Source: Clostridiales bacterium Firm_11 (lineage in GTDB: Bacteria > Bacillota > Clostridia > Christensenellales > Aristaeellaceae). Taken from it: a stretch of 61,828 nt of DNA. The DNA is taken from contig LVAQ01000020.1 in the NCBI GenBank assembly GCA_001604105.1, forward strand, positions 1 through 61,828, written 5' to 3'. Each line of letters begins with the position of its first letter. The first letter of the stretch is position 1. A program made the translations under genes and the position numbers. The notes beneath the pieces were generated by a model. It made no database searches. It saw only the letters and a program-made list of their open reading frames with translations, and was not told the DNA's origin. Positions 9,569 through 17,490 of the stretch are shown here, one piece after another.

Positions 9569-9597
9569 TTGACGCCAACTGAAAATAGGCTTATACT
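9569..9597 (+). promoter_or_regulatory. Near-consensus promoter of the abiE operon
   Basis: TTGACG (9569-9574) and TATACT (9592-9597) are separated by 17 bp, 65 bp before the antitoxin start. Confidence 0.75.
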
Positions 9598-9601
9598 TAT
9601 G

Positions 9602-9647
9602 TTACTACTTTCTCCGCTCCAATAACTGTTATAGTAAAAAGTAGTAA
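9602..9647. promoter_or_regulatory. Inverted repeat between promoter and antitoxin gene, candidate AbiEi operator
   Basis: TTACTACTTT (9602-9611) and AAAGTAGTAA (9638-9647) form a perfect 10-bp inverted repeat over the presumed transcription start. The adjacent sequence ACTTTCTCCGCT is also present as a direct copy at about 9530-9541, upstream of the -35 box. AbiEi antitoxins are known to repress their own promoters by binding inverted repeats, which fits this layout. Confidence 0.55.
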
Positions 9648-9661
9648 TGGAAGGTGTTGCC

Positions 9662-10261
9662 ATGCTTTCGAATGATGCAGTTGAGGATCTGTTTAAAAAG
9701 CACGATGGAATCATGCGTACCCATGAACTGTTGGATGCACATATCTATTACAAGGATATTCAGCAGTTGATTCAGCAAGGACTTATCGAAAAAGTCCGAT
9801 ATGGATATTACCAATGGGCAAGCACGATAACGCTCAGCGAAGTAACAACGGTGGCAAGACTATTTCCGGATGCTGTTCTTTGCATGGATACGGCGTTGTT
9901 CCATTATCGATATAGTGATAGAACACCGCTTACATGGCATCTGGCCGTAAGCAAAGATAGCAATAAAAGCCGCTTCAAACTCGACTACCCCTTTGTCAAA
10001 GCGTATTTTGTAGAACCGTCCATTCTGCAACTTGGCGTGGTGGACGCAACCATAGACGGATATCCCGTTCATATGTATGATAAAGAGCGTACCATCTGTG
10101 ATTGCCTACGGTACCAGGGGAAAATGGATGCGGAAACATTCAGTAAAGCGATACGATATTATGTGGTAGATCCGCAAAAGAACATTCTGCAGTTGATGGC
10201 ATACGGTAAGAAACTTAGGGTCACTAAAAAGATTAAGACATATATAGGGGTATGGCTGTAA
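9662..10261 (+). CDS. abiEi: AbiEi-type antitoxin / transcriptional repressor
   Basis: The 199-residue product starts with a small winged-helix domain (about 1-50) of the AbiEi_4 type: a gatekeeper segment GIMRTHELLDAHIYYKDI, then an LIEKVRYGYYQW turn. A longer C-terminal domain of about 140 residues follows. This matches type IV antitoxins, which repress their operon and counter the AbiEii nucleotidyltransferase without binding it directly. I chose the ATG at 9662 because GGAAGG precedes it at the right distance; the in-frame ATG at 9647 lies in the operator repeat. The stop overlaps the toxin start by one base (TAATG), typical of a coupled pair. Confidence 0.85.
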   Translation: MLSNDAVEDLFKKHDGIMRTHELLDAHIYYKDIQQLIQQGLIEKVRYGYYQWASTITLSEVTTVARLFPDAVLCMDTALFHYRYSDRTPLTWHLAVSKDSNKSRFKLDYPFVKAYFVEPSILQLGVVDATIDGYPVHMYDKERTICDCLRYQGKMDAETFSKAIRYYVVDPQKNILQLMAYGKKLRVTKKIKTYIGVWL

Positions 10262-11160
10262 TGCCTGATATCGCAGCTTCCATACTGGCTAAAATCAAGA
10301 ACATGGCTCGGGTGACAAGAAAACCGTATCAGTTATGCCTGCAGATCTTTTTTCAGGAGGAGTTTTTGCGGCGGCTATCTGGATCAAAATACGCGGGGAA
10401 CTTCATTCTTAAAGGCGGCCTTTTTATTTACACGCTGACGAACTTTGAAAGCCGTCCCACGGTGGATATCGATTTCCTGCTCCATCACTTGGAAAACAAC
10501 CCGGATCATATGGATCAAGTGCTGGCAGAAATACTTGCGACGCCAACCGGTAACAACGATGTGGTTATCCTTACAGCGAGTAAAGCAACGCCTATTTCGC
10601 TGCAAAGGCAATATCCCGGCGTCAGCGCACAATTGATCGGACACATCAAAAACGTACGTGTTCCGTTTGATGTCGATATCGGCGTTGGCGATGTGATCGT
10701 TCCGAAAGCGCAGAAGCGCGTTATTAAACCGCTACTCGCAGGTTTCGATGCACCGGAGGTCTTGGCATATTCGCTGGAAAGCACGATTGCCGAGAAACTG
10801 GATGCTATTCTTCAACGGTTCGAACTCACGGGACGTATGAAGGATTTCTTTGATATCTATTATCTTTCCCATACTTTCGATTTCAAAGGGCATATCCTAC
10901 TGGAGGCGATTGCCCAAACGCTGACAACACGCGGAACTCCCTATGAGCCCAGCAGCTTTGACCGGATAGTAGCCCTGGCGGAGGATGCCGACATGCGAAC
11001 CAAATGGCGATACTTTATCAGAACCATGCAGAGCAACGATCTCGCATTGACTGATGTGATAGCCGGCATAGATGTGTTTCTACGGCCGGTTTGGGATGCG
11101 ATGATTGGCAATACTGAATTCCAAAGGGCATGGGATGCAAACACAATGCAATGGGTTTAA
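10261..11160 (+). CDS. abiEii: AbiEii/AbiGii-family nucleotidyltransferase toxin
   Basis: The 299-residue protein has the DNA polymerase beta-type nucleotidyltransferase signature of AbiEii toxins: LKGG at about 50-53 and RPTVDIDF at about 65-72, where the two aspartates are the expected metal ligands. A later segment, STIAEKLDAILQR, and the following DFFDIYYL are also typical of the family. Known members block growth by modifying tRNA or other targets, and some give phage resistance by abortive infection. The start codon overlaps the antitoxin stop by one base. A hairpin downstream separates the pair from the convergent recombinase operon. Confidence 0.88.
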   Translation: MPDIAASILAKIKNMARVTRKPYQLCLQIFFQEEFLRRLSGSKYAGNFILKGGLFIYTLTNFESRPTVDIDFLLHHLENNPDHMDQVLAEILATPTGNNDVVILTASKATPISLQRQYPGVSAQLIGHIKNVRVPFDVDIGVGDVIVPKAQKRVIKPLLAGFDAPEVLAYSLESTIAEKLDAILQRFELTGRMKDFFDIYYLSHTFDFKGHILLEAIAQTLTTRGTPYEPSSFDRIVALAEDADMRTKWRYFIRTMQSNDLALTDVIAGIDVFLRPVWDAMIGNTEFQRAWDANTMQWV

Positions 11161-11163
11161 AAA

Positions 11164-11195
11164 CAGGAGTAACAATGATACGGTTGTTACTCCTG
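11164..11195. terminator. Bidirectional terminator between abiE and the recombinase operon
   Basis: A perfect 12-bp stem (11164-11175 with 11184-11195) closes an 8-nt loop. On the minus strand it is followed by TTTTTAAA, so it should end the ParB/recombinase operon. It also lies just after the toxin stop on the plus strand. Confidence 0.75.
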
Positions 11196-11244
11196 CGAAA
11201 TGGAAGATCATGAAAGCGCTCAGGCCAGCTTTCCGCAAAACCGT

Positions 11245-12120
11245 CTATTCTGTTGATTCTGTCATTTCCAGGTCCATCAGGCTGGTGCCCTGTTCATCAG
11301 ATACCGATTCATCATGCTTGGTATCATCAGTGCTTTGTCGATAGAGCAGGTTCCATCGCAGCGGAGATTTCGTCTTTTTATTATAAAACGTCAGGATCGC
11401 TTCTGCAAACCCTAACGAACCATTATGCCGCTCCTGAGCACACCGTGCGATTTCCTTTGGGGATACAAACCCCAGTTTTTCAACGAACAAATCTTGATGC
11501 AAATTATCTCCGTAGCAGTGGAGAAGCAAGGAAACCCCACGGAGCATATTCCCGCTCAACGAGTTGGGATCGCCCTCCCAGGTGGAGATGCATAAATAGA
11601 GCGTCTTATCCAATGCATGGTAGCCATATTTTTCATAAATATATTCTAGCGTTGCCACGGCGCATATATTGCGCTGACTTTTCGTATTATCTGCTATCGT
11701 CAGTGAGTATGACTCGATCAATGCCTTGATTGTCAACTGCATATCGTTTCCCGCTTCTATGTTGGCCATAAAAACTTCATAGGGAGACAATCTCTTCACA
11801 AAGCGCATCTGGTTCGCGAATATATCGGCTTCCTCTTCGTACGCCAAGTCATTGTAGATCATACACCAGACAGGGGTCTCACGAGAATTGGATACCAGGG
11901 CTACCGTTTCGATGGTGTGCTGCCCGTTGAAGACATAATTCACGCCACTACGTCTACTGACTTTCACCAGATTGATTTGACGCAGGTCAAAGTTTGCGGC
12001 GGTTCGCTTGATGTGGCCTAAGGATAGATTTCTCTGATATTCCTGATTGGATACCAAGTTCTTGATGGGTATTAATTCAAAGGTAACATCCGGGACGAAT
12101 GGCTTGAAATCTTCATTCAT
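11245..12120 (-). CDS. ParB/sulfiredoxin-fold protein, last gene of the recombinase operon
   Basis: The product has 291 residues from the ATG at 12120. The N-terminal 100 residues show a ParB-like nuclease fold: IPIKNLVSNQEYQR, then a helix, then FNGQHTIE (about 65-72) in the place of the DGxHR motif of ParB/Srx proteins. The rest (about 110-291) is mostly helical and matches nothing I know. A GGAG ribosome site precedes the start, which lies 8 nt inside the end of the upstream ParB-like gene. No ParA is nearby. In this operon a role in DNA binding or recombination control is more likely than plasmid partition, but that is inference. Confidence 0.7.
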   Translation of the reverse strand: MNEDFKPFVPDVTFELIPIKNLVSNQEYQRNLSLGHIKRTAANFDLRQINLVKVSRRSGVNYVFNGQHTIETVALVSNSRETPVWCMIYNDLAYEEEADIFANQMRFVKRLSPYEVFMANIEAGNDMQLTIKALIESYSLTIADNTKSQRNICAVATLEYIYEKYGYHALDKTLYLCISTWEGDPNSLSGNMLRGVSLLLHCYGDNLHQDLFVEKLGFVSPKEIARCAQERHNGSLGFAEAILTFYNKKTKSPLRWNLLYRQSTDDTKHDESVSDEQGTSLMDLEMTESTE

Positions 12121-13078
12121 CGTGATTTTTCTCCAATAAATTATCAAGAATTTCTTTAATTGTCCTCATTAATAGGAAGAGCTCATGATGTAGATTCTTT
12201 CTTGCGTTATCCGTCACTGCTTGTAGGTCTGCATGGGATATGGTCCGTGACAGGGAGGAACACCAGGACGGTATGGTGAGTGTCAGACTGGAGATTTCCG
12301 CATCAGGATCATAAGAAGGCATATCCTTGACCGATGGCGCCATAAGCTTCGGAGGATTCCAACAAGGCGAATGCTTTTTTGGGATTCGCCGCAAGGAGGT
12401 GATGATTCGGTCACGATCTACATGATAACCGAAATCATCGGGGATGCTGGAGGTGACGGCTTGTATCTGCTCATCTGGCAGGTCCGCTATATCGATGATA
12501 TTGTCCTGTCCGATACGAGTTCGTCCTGATAAAATCTGTGGAATAATGGAAGCATCTGCCTTGCTGATCCTGTCAATGGCTTTTGCATACCTTGCGTATT
12601 TTTCCACGGTCGCGTGTGAGAGTTTATACTCTTTTCCAATCCGTGCAGACACGCCGTACTTGCTGGTAGTTTTCTCGGGAGGTTTCCCCAGCAATATAGG
12701 GGAAACCTCATTACCGGAGTATTGATTGAGCCCGGATGAATTTCTCGCGCCTATCCGCTTTTCTGCTTCGAACCGCTTGCCGATCAGGTATCGCCTTGTT
12801 TCCTCGGATATATTGCGTCGCCCCATTTGGTTAACGCATATCCATGCGATCGCGTCGTCACGGCTTAGTAGCTGAATGGGCCTAACCTCGAAGGAAAGAT
12901 TGTGTCTTGTGCAAATCGCAAGTCTGTTATGACCATCCAAAATGATATCATTCCAAATGGTCAGAGGTTCCCGGCACCCATCTCTCAATATACTCATCTC
13001 AAGAATTTCTTTCTCAATATTGGACAGAGAGGGAACTAAACGCTGAAATTCCGGATCAATGATATATTGGCGTTTCAT
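12113..13078 (-). CDS. ParB N-terminal domain protein
   Basis: The 321-residue product has a clear ParB N-terminal domain. It runs IDPEFQRLVPSLSNIEK, then REPLTIWNDIILDGHNR at about 47-63, where DGHNR is the conserved catalytic or nucleotide-binding box. A helical region around 100-190 includes a putative helix-turn-helix (SARIGKEYKLSHATVEKYAR). The C-terminal third carries no known domain. It is transcribed with the recombinase, and its stop overlaps the next gene by 8 nt. Plasmid and phage proteins of this group bind DNA, usually with ParA, but ParA is missing here. The start is chosen for its GGAAGG site; a longer form up to 13159 would overlap the preceding gene. Confidence 0.75.
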   Translation of the reverse strand: MKRQYIIDPEFQRLVPSLSNIEKEILEMSILRDGCREPLTIWNDIILDGHNRLAICTRHNLSFEVRPIQLLSRDDAIAWICVNQMGRRNISEETRRYLIGKRFEAEKRIGARNSSGLNQYSGNEVSPILLGKPPEKTTSKYGVSARIGKEYKLSHATVEKYARYAKAIDRISKADASIIPQILSGRTRIGQDNIIDIADLPDEQIQAVTSSIPDDFGYHVDRDRIITSLRRIPKKHSPCWNPPKLMAPSVKDMPSYDPDAEISSLTLTIPSWCSSLSRTISHADLQAVTDNARKNLHHELFLLMRTIKEILDNLLEKNHDE

Positions 13079-13109
13079 GAAATGAACAGACTTCCTTCCA
13101 GTGTATTGT

Positions 13110-13466
13110 TTACCTTGAGGCTTCCAAGAGAACAGCCTGATCCATTTTGAAAATGACACACTGCTGATTCAGACAGACTGAGGCATGTATTTTATAGGTG
13201 TTATTCGAGTTCCAGGCTCCACAATCTAAAAGTTCATTCAACAGCGAACGGCTGTAAATCTCATAACACCGCATGGATTTGATTCCGATATTCGGAATAC
13301 GATGGGCCCGTGTATCGGCAGAATCCGTTACTTGGACCGCAACAGTCTTTTCGTTGGGATTGACCAATAGACGAACATACTTTGGATATAAAAGTTCCTG
13401 CAGTGTTCGCTTGAATATGCGTATTCGGCTTTTACGAAAATCGACTACAATGCAGGTATTATTCAT
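13110..13466 (-). CDS. Small protein related to the recombinase C-terminal domain
   Basis: This 118-residue protein has no domain I can name. Its layout repeats what is seen in the neighbouring 270-residue protein and in the recombinase tail: a basic LQELLYPKYVRLLVNP segment, a VAVQVTDSAD strand (LAVRPTDKD in the recombinase), a helix ending LLDCGAW, then YKIHA and a hydrophobic strand VIFKMDQA. The same order in all three suggests a shared fold used once here. The start overlaps the stop of the upstream gene by 8 nt, so it is translationally coupled. A role as a DNA-binding or recombinase-partner subunit is a guess from context. Confidence 0.65.
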   Translation of the reverse strand: MNNTCIVVDFRKSRIRIFKRTLQELLYPKYVRLLVNPNEKTVAVQVTDSADTRAHRIPNIGIKSMRCYEIYSRSLLNELLDCGAWNSNNTYKIHASVCLNQQCVIFKMDQAVLLEASR

Positions 13467-14271
13467 GCTGGACTCCTTCTTCATGAGTATCTGGCAAGGT
13501 GTCCTCACGATGATACTTCTCGTCTTTCACCCCAAAAACTGCATATCCATCAAAAATATTGATCTGCAGTGATTTTCGATGTTCCTCCACCGGCAATCCG
13601 AATTGTCCCTTCCATGCCTCCGGAAAAACAGGGGTTCTAGAGACTCTCTGCTTATCAGCACCATTCGGATTATGACTTGTCTGACGCTGGAAAACTTGTG
13701 TCGACGTCAAATCAAAAACAAATACATATTCGCCTTGACTCTCGATTTGCTTGCCGATGATTTTGTATTGGTGCTTGATATTCCATTGCATAAGTTCAGC
13801 AATCATGATAATTAGAAGATCGCAACTTATATGTTTTGGGGTTCTCTTGGCATTACACCAGCAAAAAGAGTCCTTAACATCTTCGTTACAAGGCCGAATA
13901 ACCAGTTTCCGTTGATCTTGATTAACAAGCGCCTGAACAAAGTCGGTCGCGGTAGCTTTTCGCAAGCAGGCCGCATTGACGTAAAGTTTATAATCAGAAA
14001 TCGTAATAGACGGTTCCCTTCTATGCGCAAAAAACTCACCTCGTACCACCTGGTACCCATCATATGTGAAAGAGGGATCACTCTCCACATCTATCTTCTC
14101 CGAAATTACGGCACCATGAATCGACATCTGCTCTGGTTGCTTGTCTTTATGAGCAGGTAATTCTGTAGGGATTGGGACGGAATTTCGGGTTGGTGAGGAC
14201 GGAGTGTTTGGTGGATTCAGCGGTGGTAATAACCTCGACATGAAGCTGCTGCCGTTGTTGTTCTCATCCAT
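13459..14271 (-). CDS. Stand-alone homologue of the recombinase C-terminal region
   Basis: The 270-residue protein has a proline-rich, probably disordered start (about 1-60), then a domain beginning GYQVVRGEFF at about 72. This aligns by eye with GYEIVRSQFF at about residue 391 of the recombinase. Shared landmarks follow in order: KLVIRPCNED (RLAVRPTDKD in the recombinase), a helix ending MQWNIKHQYKI (LGWKSENKYRI), and FVFDL (LLFNL). A second motif, FPEAWKGQFG...EEH (216-231), matches FPQEWAYSFG...YYH. The protein therefore looks like a freestanding copy of the recombinase tail without the catalytic domain. Its start overlaps the recombinase stop by 8 nt. Confidence 0.7.
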   Translation of the reverse strand: MDENNNGSSFMSRLLPPLNPPNTPSSPTRNSVPIPTELPAHKDKQPEQMSIHGAVISEKIDVESDPSFTYDGYQVVRGEFFAHRREPSITISDYKLYVNAACLRKATATDFVQALVNQDQRKLVIRPCNEDVKDSFCWCNAKRTPKHISCDLLIIMIAELMQWNIKHQYKIIGKQIESQGEYVFVFDLTSTQVFQRQTSHNPNGADKQRVSRTPVFPEAWKGQFGLPVEEHRKSLQINIFDGYAVFGVKDEKYHREDTLPDTHEEGVQHE

Positions 14272-16144
14272 TGAGTGTTTTCTCCTGATTAATAGTTGTC
14301 AAAATGGATTCTATTCCCATCTGCAAGTCATCGGCACTGGAAGGAGTGACGTCCTTGCTTTTAGTATAGGGTGCGCCTCTATTTAATACATCCCATTGCC
14401 CGTCTCGGTCGATTGAGGCAATCTCCGGCGACTGTTCGTGATAATAGACATCGTGGCCGAATGAATATGCCCATTCTTGGGGGAATGCTGTCAATCTATT
14501 TGCTGAGTTTGATATAAGAGGTTGAATACCCTGAGCGGATAACATTGCGGACATATCTATCCTGTTCGCGGATTCGTTTGTTGAATGGATAGGGAGGGAA
14601 ATCTCGGTTTCACACAGATTAAAGAGCAGGATGACTTCCTGTCCCTTTTGGCGACGAACACCGCGTATTCGGTATTTATTCTCTGATTTCCAGCCTAATA
14701 TCTCAAAGATTGTTGGAAGAAAAGCAGCACCATGAATAGGTTTACAAATGGTTTTGTGCTGATAAACTTTTGCCCATACAACACCGTGACGATTGTCTTT
14801 ATCTGTTGGGCGAACTGCTAGGCGATGATGTACAGGATCAAACAGCAATTCCACAGTGGCAGTTTTGTTGAGTTTTTGAACGCACTGTTTTGAAAAAAGC
14901 AAGTCTGATAGTGAAAACGTGACGGATATATCATTACACGATCTGAAGAACTGTGATCTGACGATCTCGTACCCCCGCAAATCAAATTCGCCTGCTTGAA
15001 CCTCTTTTTCCCGGAAGGATACAGAGGGTAGATGACCGATTTCTTCAAAACTTTGAACAGCGTCCAAATAGTCCTCCTTGGAAAAGCCTGACCATCTGGG
15101 ATTGAGCTCAACAAAACCACATAAAGCACCGGTATTAATTACATGTAAGCTTGGAAGCAGCCCTTTATATCCATACATGGAGTTCGTGATCAACCGCTGT
15201 GTAGCAATAAAATCATCACGCGTGATGATGCCCTCGTGGTGATCCTTTTTGATATACTGATTTCGATTCTGACGGTTCTTCTTTGATTTATGATCCAAAT
15301 AGTTTGGTGTATACGTTTTTCTCGCAATTACATCACCGCAGTGACGCTCGTTTTGGAGTACAGACAAAACGGTGCCCGGTGTCCACCTAGTATTGCCGTG
15401 CTTCGTTTTTCGACCCAATTGCATCAAGGTCTGCGCTATTTGCTGACAGTTATACCCGTACAAATACATAAAAAAGCACAACCTAACTGTCATTGCCTCG
15501 TCTTCGTTGATTGCTAAATTGCCATCTTCATCAACATCATAGCCTAAAAGCGCTGGTGTAAGGAATATTCCTCTGGAAAATCGCATCTCAATGGAGGCGT
15601 TGATGATGTCGCTTTTAGTGTGTGACTCTTCCTGTGCCAGTGTTGCCAGAAATGTTATTGTCATCTCGCTTTTGGGATCCAATGTATACATGTTTTCTGT
15701 TTCAAATAGTATCCCTACCGGCTGTGGCAAAGCAGCGAGCTTTCGGATAAACCCAATACAGTCCAGCGTATTGCGGGCGAAACGCGGTACGCTTTTAGTA
15801 ATAATCAGGTCGATTTTTCCGCTTTCACAGTCTTTTATCATTTGCACAAAAGCATCGCGATGATTCAAGGATGTACCCGATATACCCTCATCGGCATATA
15901 TGTCTACCAGTTTCCATTGGGAGTTGCGATTAACCATATCTTGATAATAGTTTTTTTGTAATTCGTAAGAAGACGTTTGATTCAAATCGTCTGTAGATAC
16001 ACGCGCATAAACTGCTACCCGCTTTTCTGCAGTATCATCGTATATATTTGCGATTTTTATTGCTGGTATGACTTCCAGCTGGTCCCGGCTTATCCCTTTA
16101 TAACGTTCTCGAACACGTGCTTTCTGCAGTTCGTTTTTGCTCAT
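14264..16144 (-). CDS. Large serine recombinase with an unusual C-terminal domain
   Basis: The 626-residue protein has an N-terminal resolvase domain (about 40-185). AVYARVSTDD places the catalytic serine at residue 50. DEGISGTSLNHR and ITKSVPRFARNTLD supply the conserved arginines. A recombinase domain (about 195-310) and an NYLDHKSKKN stretch typical of large serine recombinases follow. From about residue 391 onward the tail differs from ordinary integrases and matches the two downstream proteins. I start at the ATG at 16144 (AAAGG site) rather than nine codons earlier. It heads a five-gene operon and faces an XRE regulator. Such enzymes insert and excise DNA at att sites. I could not locate the att sites of this element. 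Confidence 0.9.
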   Translation of the reverse strand: MSKNELQKARVRERYKGISRDQLEVIPAIKIANIYDDTAEKRVAVYARVSTDDLNQTSSYELQKNYYQDMVNRNSQWKLVDIYADEGISGTSLNHRDAFVQMIKDCESGKIDLIITKSVPRFARNTLDCIGFIRKLAALPQPVGILFETENMYTLDPKSEMTITFLATLAQEESHTKSDIINASIEMRFSRGIFLTPALLGYDVDEDGNLAINEDEAMTVRLCFFMYLYGYNCQQIAQTLMQLGRKTKHGNTRWTPGTVLSVLQNERHCGDVIARKTYTPNYLDHKSKKNRQNRNQYIKKDHHEGIITRDDFIATQRLITNSMYGYKGLLPSLHVINTGALCGFVELNPRWSGFSKEDYLDAVQSFEEIGHLPSVSFREKEVQAGEFDLRGYEIVRSQFFRSCNDISVTFSLSDLLFSKQCVQKLNKTATVELLFDPVHHRLAVRPTDKDNRHGVVWAKVYQHKTICKPIHGAAFLPTIFEILGWKSENKYRIRGVRRQKGQEVILLFNLCETEISLPIHSTNESANRIDMSAMLSAQGIQPLISNSANRLTAFPQEWAYSFGHDVYYHEQSPEIASIDRDGQWDVLNRGAPYTKSKDVTPSSADDLQMGIESILTTINQEKTLNG

Positions 16145-16379
16145 AACTGACAACCTTTCCGTGTCGTGCATTCAAATGAAGTATAGCAATTCCCCAGAAG
16201 AAATAACATGACCCAACTGTTCAAGGCTACAGTGAGAACCTACACAATTAGGTCATGTTCAGCGATTTCTCGTATGGTACATTGTACTTCGTAAGATGTT
16301 GAGGTGACAAACGCCGGGTATTCATCAGGAACCGAGCTCAATAGGATATGTTCATGTTAAAAAAATTTGGAGGTGTAGC

Positions 16380-16709
16380 ATGAGCATCAACTATGAAAAG
16401 CTTGGCGATCGGATTCGGACTCAACGGAAAAAGGAAGGAATAACACAAGCACAGTTGGCAGAGTCACTGATTATGTCTGAAAGCTTTATCAACAGGATTG
16501 AAAACGGAAAGCAATCCGCAGCGCTCGAAACATATGTGGGAATAGCATTGAAGTTGAATTGCACGTTGAACGATCTGGTGCAGGACAGCTTTCCGAATCG
16601 GATTTGTTTGGGGAATGAAATCTCGAATGAAATCATGGATTGTTCTGCAGATGAGCGGGACTTTTTACTGCGTGTCATAATTGCGATGAAACGGGATTTG
16701 CGCAAGTGA
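16380..16709 (+). CDS. XRE-family helix-turn-helix regulator
   Basis: This 109-residue protein has a textbook XRE/Cro domain at about 8-65: GDRIRTQRKKEGITQAQLAE, then SESFINRIENGKQSAALETY. A short C-terminal helical tail follows. A strong GGAGG site precedes the ATG. It diverges from the recombinase operon across about 235 bp, the usual place for a repressor that controls the operon and itself. The target operator was not identified. Confidence 0.88.
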   Translation: MSINYEKLGDRIRTQRKKEGITQAQLAESLIMSESFINRIENGKQSAALETYVGIALKLNCTLNDLVQDSFPNRICLGNEISNEIMDCSADERDFLLRVIIAMKRDLRK

Positions 16710-16787
16710 TCTTGGGCAAGTCATATTAAACGATTACCTTATAGGGGTGTGCATTGCATCATCTTATGGTAGATTAGCCACGATGGT

Positions 16788-16827
16788 TACCACCTATTGA
16801 TAAAGGGAACTTTATCAATAGGTGGTA
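16788..16827. repeat. Perfect 18-bp stem-loop downstream of the XRE gene
   Basis: The sequences 16788-16805 and 16810-16827 are exact reverse complements around a GGAA tetraloop. No T tract follows, so it is not a standard terminator. It could be a processing signal, a recombinase-related site or the end of a small element. Confidence 0.6.
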
Positions 16828-17032
16828 CTTGTTGTATACGGGAAACGTTGTGAATAAAGGGTTACAGGGGTTTAGTTGCTTTTCAGAAAAGATAAGTACT
16901 GATGAGAAACCCGGCAGTTTTAGCGCAATATGCAGAGAAGATAGCATGTACGACTGGACGCCTCTATTCCAAAAACCGCGATTGCTTAATTGCACAGAAC
17001 CAAACCGCTCGTGAGCGAAAGCGCATTCATGC

Positions 17033-17490
17033 CTAGAATTCGCTTAACATTTCCTTGCCCGCCAGCGCGCGCTCGACGTCTTCCATTAGCGGAATGGCGT
17101 CGCGCCGCGCCGCACCGCTGCACGCAGAGCGCGGCGGCTTGCGATGCCTACCGCAGGCATTCTTCGTCTGTGGAACCTTTTGCCATACGACTGACAAAGT
17201 AACCAAGGAACATATCGCCAGCGCCGGTTGTGTCGATGACTCGCACCTTCAGCGCCTCCATCCACAGCCGTTGCTTGGTTTGCGCTATCACCGCTGCGCC
17301 CCGCGCGCCGTAGGTAATTACAAACTTGGCCGTGGGATATTGACGCAGCAAAGCGCTTTCCACATCCGCCTCCGCGCGCGCTAAAACCTTCGCTTCGTGC
17401 TCGTTGAGACAGAATATGTCTACCTTGTCCAGCGGCAGGCTATCCGGCACGCATTCGAAGGGTGAAGCATTGAAGACCAGCCGTATGCAT
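17033..17490 (-). pseudogene. Ribokinase/PfkB sugar kinase, truncated and frameshifted
   Basis: Read on the minus strand, this begins abruptly at VFNASPFE. It continues through NEHEAKVLARA, FVITYGARGAAV and IDTTGAGDMFLGYF, the PfkB signature 2 with its catalytic aspartate. After DEECLR one frameshift leads to ASQAAALCVQRCGAA, and a second to DAIPLMEDVERALAG. The frame then stops at 17033-17035. These are the last 140 or so residues of a ribokinase-family kinase in the correct order. The N-terminal half, which holds the sugar-binding residues, is missing. The break at about 17490 coincides with the start of an unrelated small gene on the other strand. Confidence 0.85.

Noticed and set aside
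11245..16709. Prophage
   Set aside because: Only a recombinase, ParB-like proteins and an XRE regulator are present; no capsid, tail, terminase or lysis gene is seen.
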